A DNA stretch of 5,103 bases from Deltaproteobacteria bacterium (lineage in GTDB: Bacteria; Desulfobacterota; Desulfobacteria; Desulfobacterales; Desulfatirhabdiaceae): assembly GCA_026388755.1 (NCBI GenBank), contig JAPLJE010000641.1:1-5103 (forward strand), written 5' to 3'. Both the position numbers and the translations under genes were made by a program. Below the pieces are notes generated by a model. The model was given only the letters and a program-made list of their open reading frames with translations. It did no database searches and had not been told where the DNA came from. Of this stretch, positions 1-4,968 are shown piece by piece; within the stretch, counting starts at the first letter, position 1; every line of letters begins with the position of its first letter.

Positions 1-195
1 TCTGCAGCCATGTCCATGGAAGAGCACTCCATCAGAATTTATTCCGATCAGGCGAAGCTGTCCGATGATCCGCAGGAAAAGGCCGTTTATCAGTGGCTGG
101 CAGGCTGGGAATCCCGGCACCTGGATCTGTTATCCAGACTGGACAGGGAGCTGACCGAAGCCATCTGGAACGACAACAGCTTCTGGCCATACTGA
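1..195 (+). CDS. Rubrerythrin/ferritin-like protein, C-terminal part (5' end outside window)
   Basis: The frame is open from the first base and ends at TGA 193-195, giving 64 residues of a protein that begins upstream of the window. The fragment is the last part of a ferritin-like four-helix diiron fold: a helix carrying MSMEEHSIRIY, then a helix with the ExxH metal-ligand pattern (ESRH in WLAGWESRHLDLL), then the ending LTEAIWNDNSFWPY, which is typical of rubrerythrin-like proteins in anaerobes. Such proteins are cytoplasmic non-heme iron proteins, many of which act as peroxidases. Whether this one has a rubredoxin domain cannot be seen, but none follows the helical part, so it is not a classical rubrerythrin with a C-terminal rubredoxin. 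It converges on cydB with 36 bases between stop codons and no clear terminator. The ATG at 10 is internal. The family call is firm and the exact substrate is unknown. Confidence 0.82.
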   Translation, partial: SAAMSMEEHSIRIYSDQAKLSDDPQEKAVYQWLAGWESRHLDLLSRLDRELTEAIWNDNSFWPY

Positions 196-231
196 TTCTA
201 TCAGAGCCCGGAATGTTGCGTGAAGGCCCGA

Positions 232-1260
232 TTAATAGGCGTCTTCATATGCCAGGTCTTCCGGCGTTGTTTTGGATTTGAACAGGTTGTATGTCCAGGC
301 CTGGTAGGCAAGGACAATCGGAATAAAGACCGCGACAACGCCCAGCATGATAGTAAGGGTCAAAGGACTTGAAGAGGCGTTGAATGCCGTCAGGCTGAAC
401 GTCGGATTGATGCTGGACGGAAAGAGGCTGGGGAAAAGCCCGATGACGCCAAAAAAGGTTGCGCCGACGATGGTCACTGCCGATGCAATCCACGCCATGC
501 CATAGCGCTGGGTTTTGAGAAAGTATTTAACCCCCAGAAGGGCAAGGACGGTTATCAGAATAACCAGAAACAGAGCCGGGCGTTGCAGATAATTTTCATA
601 AAGACGGGTAGCGAATTTGCTGAAAATCAGAAAAACAACCGCGGCAACCAGCACGATCGGCCACAGCCGGTTTGCCGTCTGAATCGCACGCTGCTGAAGA
701 CCATTTCCGGTTTTAATGCCCAGCCACAGTGCCCCGTGCTGCAGGAAAAGAAGCAGAAACAATATGCCGCCGCTCAAGCCATAAGGATTCAGCAGGGTAA
801 AAAGATTGCCCTGGTAAATGCCGTTTTGATCAATGGGAATCCCCTTAAAAATATTGGCAAAGGCAACCCCGAACAAAACCGCCGGAACCGCGCTTCCGAC
901 AAAGCTGCATCCATCCCAGAATCTGCGCCAGGAAGGTGTTTCCACCTTGCTGCGGAACTCAAATGAAACCCCCCGAAGAATCAGCGCAAACAAAATCAGC
1001 ATCAGCGCTGAATACAACGATGAAAACATGACTGCATAGACTTTTGGAAACGCAGCAAATGTCACCCCGCCCGCAGTGATCAGCCAGACCTCGTTGCCGT
1101 TCCAGGTCGGCCCAATGGCATTGATCATGATGCGCTTCTCATCATCAGTTTTACCGATAAATGGCAACAGGGTACCCACGCCGAAATCAAATCCCTCAGT
1201 CATAAAAAAAATCGCCCATAACAGTCCCCAAAGAAAAAACCAGGTGGTTTGCAATGTCAT
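232..1260 (-). CDS. cydB: Cytochrome bd ubiquinol oxidase subunit II (CydB)
   Basis: A 342-residue integral membrane protein, the second core subunit of cytochrome bd oxidase, which pairs with CydA in the cytoplasmic membrane. Family landmarks are present in order: TEGFDFGVG (residues 21-29), RIMINAIGP (43-51), WNGNEVWLITAGG (53-65), FEFRSK (100-105), GVAFANIFKGIP (131-142), LNPYGL (157-162), and the C-terminal LFPSLFPSSINP (275-286) before the last hydrophobic helix (about 300-322). Hydrophobic stretches fit about nine membrane segments. The length is a little under the E. coli protein (379). The ATG start has GGAGGA (1266-1271) 5 bases upstream. It lies 109 bases after cydA and is the last gene of the operon; no cydX-like small gene follows, as the tail meets the convergent rubrerythrin gene. 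The position matching E. coli CydB Asp58 is Asn54 (comparison from memory). Confidence 0.96.
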   Translation of the reverse strand: MTLQTTWFFLWGLLWAIFFMTEGFDFGVGTLLPFIGKTDDEKRIMINAIGPTWNGNEVWLITAGGVTFAAFPKVYAVMFSSLYSALMLILFALILRGVSFEFRSKVETPSWRRFWDGCSFVGSAVPAVLFGVAFANIFKGIPIDQNGIYQGNLFTLLNPYGLSGGILFLLLFLQHGALWLGIKTGNGLQQRAIQTANRLWPIVLVAAVVFLIFSKFATRLYENYLQRPALFLVILITVLALLGVKYFLKTQRYGMAWIASAVTIVGATFFGVIGLFPSLFPSSINPTFSLTAFNASSSPLTLTIMLGVVAVFIPIVLAYQAWTYNLFKSKTTPEDLAYEDAY

Positions 1261-1278
1261 GATTGTCCTCCGTTATAC

Positions 1279-1295
1279 TGTCTGCCGTGCAGACA
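1279..1295 (-). other. Perfect hairpin in the cydA-cydB gap
   Basis: TGTCTGC, three bases, then GCAGACA form a perfect 7-bp inverted repeat inside the 109-base gap between cydA and cydB. On the minus-strand transcript it would fold 7 bases ahead of the cydB Shine-Dalgarno sequence GGAGGA (1266-1271). It is not followed by a U-run, so it does not look like an intrinsic terminator. It could stabilise the cydB part of the message or set the relative translation of the two subunits. The role is inference; only the symmetry is seen. Confidence 0.5.
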
Positions 1296-1369
1296 TGTTG
1301 ATGTGAAAGGCTGTTTGAGTCGTACCGATTTTTAACAAAACAGATTTTGGGTAAGTGATGACATGGCCA

Positions 1370-2674
1370 TCACGTTTCCGCAGGCCCTTTTTTGACATGG
1401 GATGCAATCAGATAGACGCCGACAGCGCCCAGGAGCCCATAAACCAGAATAAATGCAATCAGGGATGTCAGCACCTGAGACCCGGCAACTGGGGAGGCGG
1501 CGTCCGATGTCTTCATCAGGCCATAGACGATCCAAGGTTGGCGTCCGACCTCCGCAAGCATCCAGCCCAATTCATTGGCAATATAGGGAAGCGGAATGGA
1601 AAAGAGCATCAGTTTCAGATACAGGGGGCTCTCCAACAAACGATTGCGTTTGAACCATCCCAGAATCGTCATCAGGGCAAAATACATACTGAGCCCCACC
1701 ATGGCTTTAAAGGCAATCGATGTCAACAGAACCGGCGGCCGTTCATCCCTGGGAAATTCCTTCAGGCCTTTGACAGCGGCGTTGGTGTCCCGAAACGCAA
1801 GAAAACTGAGCAGCCCTGGCACGGCGCCGATTTGAACGGAATTCTTTTCGTTTTTTTCATCCGGAATGGCAAAGAGATACAGCGGCGCCTTGGCAGTGGT
1901 TTTCCAGTGCGATTCCATGGCCGCCAGCTTGGCAGGCTGCTTTACAGCCAGATCAACGGCGTGAAGATCGCCTTCAACGACGATAAACAACGAAAACACC
2001 AGCCCGAATACCATCGCCATGTTAAAGGATCGGGTAAATAAGTCCACATGCTGTTTTTTTAGAAGATGATAGGCGCTGATGCCCATTACAAAAAATGCGC
2101 TCAGAATATACGCCCCGCTGATTGTGTGGAAGAATTCCATGATGGCGAATTTCTGAAAAATCACAGCTGTAAAATCCACCAGTTCTGCCCGACCGTCGCG
2201 GATGGTATATCCGACCGGATGCTGCATCCAGGCGTTTGCAGTGATGATCCAGACGGCAGACAAGGAGGATGCAAAAGCGATCAGCCACATCACCGTTGCA
2301 TGGGCTTTGGCGGATAGTTTTTTCCATCCGAAGACCCAGACGCCGATGAGCGTGGACTCCAGAAAAAAGGCTGCACTGGCTTCAATGGCCAGGAGCGATC
2401 CGAAAACATCCCCCACATAAGCGGAATATCGGGACCAGTTGGTGCCGAACTGGAATTCCAGCGTGATTCCGGTGACAATGCCGAGGGCGAAATTGATGAG
2501 GAAAATCTTTCCCCAGAATTTTGTCATCCTCAGATAGGTTTCATCCCCGGTGCGAACATAACGGGTTTCCATCCAGGCCAAAAGAATCGAAAGGCCCAGG
2601 GTTAGGGGGACAAAGAGATAATGAAACATGGTTGCTGCCGCGAACTGCAATCGGGATAGCCATACGACATCCAT
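1370..2674 (-). CDS. cydA: Cytochrome bd ubiquinol oxidase subunit I (CydA), short Q-loop type
   Basis: A 434-residue catalytic subunit that carries hemes b558, b595 and d, oxidises quinol and reduces oxygen to water in the cytoplasmic membrane. Visible landmarks with their E. coli equivalents (alignment from memory): His18 in MFHYLF (His19, b595 side), Glu98 and Glu106 in LLAIEASAAFFLEST (Glu99, Glu107), His183 in EFFHTISG (His186, b558 ligand), the Q-loop with Lys249 and Glu254 in KLAAME (Lys252, Glu257), Met325 in FKAMVG (Met393, b558 ligand), and Glu375 with GRQPW (Glu445 region). E. coli CydA is about 520 residues; the difference is the missing C-terminal part of the Q-loop, which places this in the short-Q-loop class. 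The ATG has AAGGAG (2681-2686) 6 bases upstream. It follows the Rrf2 gene by 21 bases, so the two are co-transcribed. All heme ligands appear intact, so it should be functional. Confidence 0.97.
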   Translation of the reverse strand: MDVVWLSRLQFAAATMFHYLFVPLTLGLSILLAWMETRYVRTGDETYLRMTKFWGKIFLINFALGIVTGITLEFQFGTNWSRYSAYVGDVFGSLLAIEASAAFFLESTLIGVWVFGWKKLSAKAHATVMWLIAFASSLSAVWIITANAWMQHPVGYTIRDGRAELVDFTAVIFQKFAIMEFFHTISGAYILSAFFVMGISAYHLLKKQHVDLFTRSFNMAMVFGLVFSLFIVVEGDLHAVDLAVKQPAKLAAMESHWKTTAKAPLYLFAIPDEKNEKNSVQIGAVPGLLSFLAFRDTNAAVKGLKEFPRDERPPVLLTSIAFKAMVGLSMYFALMTILGWFKRNRLLESPLYLKLMLFSIPLPYIANELGWMLAEVGRQPWIVYGLMKTSDAASPVAGSQVLTSLIAFILVYGLLGAVGVYLIASHVKKGPAET

Positions 2675-2695
2675 AAGACGCTCCTTTTTCGTGGT

Positions 2696-3151
2696 TTATG
2701 GGTTAGGTAAATATGTTGAGCCGGAACGTGAATCCGGCATCAAAGCCGGTGCTTCCGTCATCAAGGTCGCAAATGTTGCTTTCCGGAGGGATTCCCGGAG
2801 CTGATTTCTCGCATTTTCCCACACGACATGAACCTTGCAGGCCGGGCTTCTGTCGCAGGACTCGGGCCTGAGAATACAGTCATTCAGAAATATCTCTCCG
2901 ATGACCGCTTCAATCACCCTCAGCAGCGTCAACTCAGTGGGCATTACCGTCAGGCGAAACCCGCCTTTTGCGCCCTGAATGATTTCTATCAGCCCTGCCC
3001 TTGCCAGCTGCTGGGCGATTTTTCCCAAAAACTGTTCGGGAATATCCATTTCCCCGGCAACTGTCCTGCGGCTGACCAGTACACCTTTGCCAGCAATCGA
3101 AAGGTATAGCATACACCGAACCGCATATTCAGCCGCCCTTGAAAGTCGCAT
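2696..3151 (-). CDS. Rrf2-family transcriptional regulator, probable Fe-S sensor and regulator of cydAB
   Basis: A 151-residue protein with the Rrf2 (IscR/NsrR/RirA) layout: the N-terminus MRLSRAAEYAVRCMLYLS, a winged helix-turn-helix at about 25-68 (VSRRTVAGEMDIPEQFLGKI, then the wing QGAKGGFRL), a dimerisation helix, and Cys92, Cys99 and Cys105. Family members bind a [2Fe-2S] or [4Fe-4S] cluster at such a triad, and cluster loss or reaction with NO or oxygen changes DNA binding. The spacing here is C-x6-C-x5-C, against x5/x5 in IscR. The C-terminal tail from about 125 is poorly conserved. ATG 3151 has AAGGA (3159-3163) 7 bases upstream. It is the first gene of an operon with cydA and cydB, and a strong inverted repeat overlaps its promoter, which fits autoregulated control of the oxidase. 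It cannot be assigned to IscR, NsrR or another subgroup from sequence alone. Confidence 0.92.
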   Translation of the reverse strand: MRLSRAAEYAVRCMLYLSIAGKGVLVSRRTVAGEMDIPEQFLGKIAQQLARAGLIEIIQGAKGGFRLTVMPTELTLLRVIEAVIGEIFLNDCILRPESCDRSPACKVHVVWENARNQLRESLRKATFATLMTEAPALMPDSRSGSTYLPNP

Positions 3152-3181
3152 GACATATTCCTTGTCTTGAAATTATATTAG

Positions 3182-3210
3182 ATATATAAGATATTATTTA
3201 TCCTATATAT
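3182..3210. promoter_or_regulatory. Probable operator: 29-bp AT-rich inverted repeat
   Basis: ATATATAAGATA (3182-3193) and TATCCTATATAT (3199-3210) are 12-base arms with one mismatch, separated by TTATT. The repeat covers the -10 region of the Rrf2-cydAB promoter. Its size and symmetry suit a dimeric Rrf2-family protein. A second overlapping dyad, TTATAT-5-ATATAA (3173-3189), lies immediately downstream for the operon. The tract 3171-3215 has only four G or C bases in 45, so part of the symmetry could come from composition. The dyad does not closely match the IscR or NsrR consensus as remembered. Confidence 0.55.
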
Positions 3211-3231
3211 AAATTGGCCACAAAATGTCAA
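3202..3231 (-). promoter_or_regulatory. Sigma-70-type promoter for the Rrf2-cydA-cydB operon
   Basis: On the minus strand there is a perfect -35 hexamer TTGACA (3231 to 3226). Two overlapping -10 candidates follow: TATATA (3209 to 3204, spacer 16) and TATAGG (3207 to 3202, spacer 18), each matching four of six consensus bases. Transcription would start near 3195, leaving a leader of about 45 bases before the regulator's ATG. The -10 lies inside the right arm of the inverted repeat at 3182-3210, so a bound regulator would block RNA polymerase. Confidence 0.65.
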
Positions 3232-3415
3232 GCATTTTTTTCGCACCATGTGTTTTCAGAGAATCGTGTCATTTTTCGCTGATTTTTAACTGTTGGTCTT
3301 CATTGGACAAGCCCAGGCAGATGTGATACAGAAATGGCACCGAATGGAAATACCGCGGACCTCTTTATTAGGATTTCACACAAAGCCATCGGGTTTTGTT
3401 GGACAGAAAAATGTG
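3232..3415. other. Divergent intergenic region without a supportable gene
   Basis: Together with the operator-promoter block this makes the 297-base space between the divergent Rrf2 and DUF3786 genes. The longest open frames are under 30 codons and lack a ribosome binding site. TTGGACA occurs twice (3303-3309 and 3399-3405) and could serve as a weak -35, but neither copy has a convincing -10 at the right distance. The promoter of the DUF3786 gene must lie here but cannot be placed. Confidence 0.5.
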
Positions 3416-3433
3416 GCCCTTGATATCAAGGGC
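3416..3433. promoter_or_regulatory. Perfect 18-bp palindrome ahead of the DUF3786 gene
   Basis: GCCCTTGATATCAAGGGC is identical to its reverse complement over all 18 bases and ends 15 bases before the ATG at 3449. As DNA it could be an operator for a dimeric regulator. As RNA it could form a 7-bp stem (GCCCTTG/CAAGGGC) with a four-base loop in the leader, which would matter for translation because the gene has no good Shine-Dalgarno sequence. It contains TTGAT-ATCAA half-sites as in FNR-type boxes, but without the four-base spacer, so an FNR site is not claimed. Confidence 0.55.
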
Positions 3434-3448
3434 GAAAGATAAAGCGAT

Positions 3449-4384
3449 ATGTCAACTTCAGCTTGTGGTATCAACTGCGAAGTGTGCGGACTTCATGTAA
3501 AGGGCTTGTGCTCCACTTGCGGGCCTGGCACAAGCCCGGAGGCCGCCCAAAAAATCATGTTTCAGGAGCAAATGCTGGGTCAGCCCTGCCCCATTCTGGC
3601 CTGCGCCCAGATGAATCAGATCGCCCATTGCCTCAGGGACTGCGATGCCTTTCCATGCGAGAATGTTTCTCGGGGCCCGTATCCTTTCAGTCAGGGGTTT
3701 ATAGAGATGCAGAAACGCCGACGTCAAGATCTGCAGAAATCCGAAGCTCCTTCAAACCCGAGAATTCAGGCGCCTTCGGAATTCTGGGAAGACCTTCAGC
3801 ATAAAGACATATCTGAACTCTGCGATATCGCCCTGGCACGGCAGGAAGACCCCGAAACCCTGACACTGGATTTCCTGCATACAGAAATTCGAGTCCATCC
3901 CTTTCAGCGCAAGTGCTTTTTAAAACAAGATGGACAATGGCAGATGATCGATCATTCACTGTTGGAGCTTCTGATACTGGTTTACCTGCTTCAGGTCAAA
4001 CCCGGCTGGCTTTTCAATGAAACCATCGCAGTCCAGGATTTGAAAGATGCCCAGTTTTTTCAGGGCCCGCATGAGCTAAAAACCCATCTGCTGCTGGAGC
4101 GTTTCGGACATAATCTTGAGGGATTTGGGCTGGCTGCTGAAAAACTCGGGGGAATACGGCTGACAATGGCGGATATTTCCTATAAACTCCGGCCGTTTCC
4201 AAAAATCCCCATATTTTTTCTGCTGTGGAAAGGCGATGAAGAATTTGCACCCCGGGCTTCCGTTCTGTTTGACCGCTCCATCGAAATGCATCTTTCGGCA
4301 GACGCTATATGGGGGCTGGTCAATCTGGTCTGCGATCTTCTTTGGCGATCTGATGAAAGGCGGGCTTCGGATCAAGTTCTTTGA
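3449..4384 (+). CDS. DUF3786 protein with N-terminal DUF3795-like cysteine-rich region
   Basis: A 311-residue, soluble, probably cytoplasmic protein in two parts. Residues 1-72 hold ten cysteines (6, 10, 13, 21, 24, 47, 52, 61, 65, 70), starting with ACGINCEVCG, which resembles the DUF3795 putative metal-binding family; zinc or an Fe-S cluster is possible. A charged linker (about 86-110) leads to a DUF3786 domain (about 111-300). Its recognisable parts are LLILVYLLQ (174-182), RFGHN (218-222), AAEKLGG (229-235) and the signature LLWKGDEEF (258-266) with VLFDRS (272-277). The function of both families is unknown; DUF3786 occurs mainly in anaerobes. Start choice: an in-frame TAA at 3440-3442 precedes the ATG and no other start lies between. 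The Shine-Dalgarno match is poor (AAGGG is 16 bases away). The gene is divergent from the cyd operon, and nothing ties it to the oxidase. No terminator is clear after the TGA. Confidence 0.85.
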   Translation: MSTSACGINCEVCGLHVKGLCSTCGPGTSPEAAQKIMFQEQMLGQPCPILACAQMNQIAHCLRDCDAFPCENVSRGPYPFSQGFIEMQKRRRQDLQKSEAPSNPRIQAPSEFWEDLQHKDISELCDIALARQEDPETLTLDFLHTEIRVHPFQRKCFLKQDGQWQMIDHSLLELLILVYLLQVKPGWLFNETIAVQDLKDAQFFQGPHELKTHLLLERFGHNLEGFGLAAEKLGGIRLTMADISYKLRPFPKIPIFFLLWKGDEEFAPRASVLFDRSIEMHLSADAIWGLVNLVCDLLWRSDERRASDQVL

Positions 4385-4442
4385 CTTTGTTCCAATTCAT
4401 GGCTGCGTCCCAAAATTGGTGATTCTTTTCTTGCTGCTGAAA

Positions 4443-4732
4443 TCAGCTCTTCAGTACCTTGCGAACCGTAACAGCCAGATCCATTATCGAGAACGGCTTC
4501 TGTATGAAGTCCACTCCCTAATCCAGAACGCCACGGTGAGCGATCACATCGGTCGTGAAGCCGGACATGAACAAGTATTATTTCAGGCTCAATGCAAGGA
4601 AAGGCTCCGCTCGACCAGTTCCAGGCCATTCATCTCCGGCATCACCACGTCGGTGATCAGAATGTCAATATTCCCGGATGAATCTTCAGCAAGGCGAATC
4701 GCGTTTTTTAAATCATTGCAGCTTCCCGGCAT
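4443..4732 (-). pseudogene. Decayed response-regulator receiver (REC) domain, probably from a hybrid histidine kinase
   Basis: Read on the minus strand from 4732, the frame gives NAIRLAEDSSGNIDILITD and VVMPEMNGLELVERS, the core of a receiver domain with the phospho-acceptor Asp encoded at 4649-4651, and then stops at TGA 4589-4591. The match continues one frame over with YLFMSGFTTDVIAHRGVLD and GVDFIQKPFSIMDLAV, including the conserved Lys of QKPF (4497-4499), and ends KVLKS-TGA at 4443. That second part carries TAA (4578-4580) and TAG (4518-4520). The lesions are therefore one frameshift near 4590 and two in-frame stops. The first 40 or so receiver residues, with the acidic pocket, are missing, as is any kinase module. 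The wording DVIAHRGVLD and FIQKPF is typical of C-terminal receivers on PAS-type hybrid kinases (from memory). No product is expected. A long plus-strand open frame over 4236-4853 is the antisense of this remnant and is not a gene. Confidence 0.8.
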
Positions 4733-4885
4733 TCATGAAGATTTCTCTGCTTCCGGAAACGGATTCGCATCCTCTTCGGGCTTTATATTCTCCGTAGTCT
4801 GCTTGCGCTGTCTTTTTTCTTCCTTCTTTTTTTTCTTTTCCAGCTCTCTCTGACGTTTATCATGCTGATAATTGGGTTTTGGCAA
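4733..4885 (-). CDS. Lys/Arg-rich 50-residue small protein with TTG start
   Basis: From TTG 4885-4883 to TGA 4733-4735 the minus strand encodes 50 residues beginning MPKPNYQHDKRQRELEKK. Residues 8-28 are strongly basic, with five consecutive lysines (17-21) and KRQRK at 24-28, and are likely one charged helix. Residues 32-47 are acidic and proline-containing. No in-frame ATG lies close upstream, while AAGGA (4893-4897) sits 7 bases before the TTG, which decides the start. The pattern P-x-Y-x3-KRQREL-x-KKKKKEEKRQRK resembles short uncharacterised proteins seen across proteobacteria (from memory, no search done). Nucleic-acid binding would fit the charge but is only a guess. The ORF stops immediately before the receiver remnant and in the same frame. 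It is too short for a usual length cut-off and shows up on the opposite strand as a phenylalanine/serine-rich frame. Confidence 0.68.
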   Translation of the reverse strand: MPKPNYQHDKRQRELEKKKKKEEKRQRKQTTENIKPEEDANPFPEAEKSS

Positions 4886-4892
4886 TTTATCA

Positions 4893-4897
4893 TCCTT
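4893..4897 (-). promoter_or_regulatory. Shine-Dalgarno sequence fixing the TTG start of the small basic protein
   Basis: AAGGA on the minus strand, 7 bases upstream of TTG 4885. It supports the non-ATG start. The nearby ATG at 4894-4892 overlaps this site and opens a different frame that gives no family-like N-terminus. Confidence 0.6.
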
Positions 4898-4968
4898 TTA
4901 TTAAGAGGAAAAAAGCCGTCCATACATAGCTTCTTTCGGGTGTAGAAAGCGGAACGAATGATTAAATT

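Noticed and set aside
196..231. Shared terminator between the rubrerythrin-like gene and cydB
   Set aside because: The 36-base convergent gap has no clean stem with a flanking T or A run.
1355..2041. 228-residue plus-strand frame opposite cydA
   Set aside because: It is antisense to a clear cydA with conserved motifs, and its Gln/Arg/His-rich composition is typical of a shadow frame.
3248..3400. Very short ORFs in the divergent intergenic region
   Set aside because: All are under 30 codons without a ribosome binding site or recognisable sequence.
3416..3433. FNR box reading of the palindrome (TTGAT...ATCAA)
   Set aside because: The half-sites abut directly, whereas FNR sites need four bases between them.
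4392..4419. Weak stem CCAATT/AATTGG followed by a T-rich stretch after the DUF3786 gene
   Set aside because: Six AT-rich base pairs with a 16-base loop and an interrupted T tract are too weak to call a terminator.
4372..4629. 85-residue minus-strand open frame
   Set aside because: It lies in a shifted frame across the decayed receiver domain and carries no receiver motifs itself.
4236..4853. 205-residue plus-strand open frame ending in a Phe/Ser-rich stretch
   Set aside because: It overlaps the DUF3786 gene in another frame and is then antisense to the receiver remnant and the Lys-rich small gene. The Phe/Ser run is the complement of AAA/AAG/GAA codons.
4931..4950. Short stem CTTTC/GAAAG upstream of the small gene
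   Set aside because: Only five base pairs and no positional logic; expected by chance.
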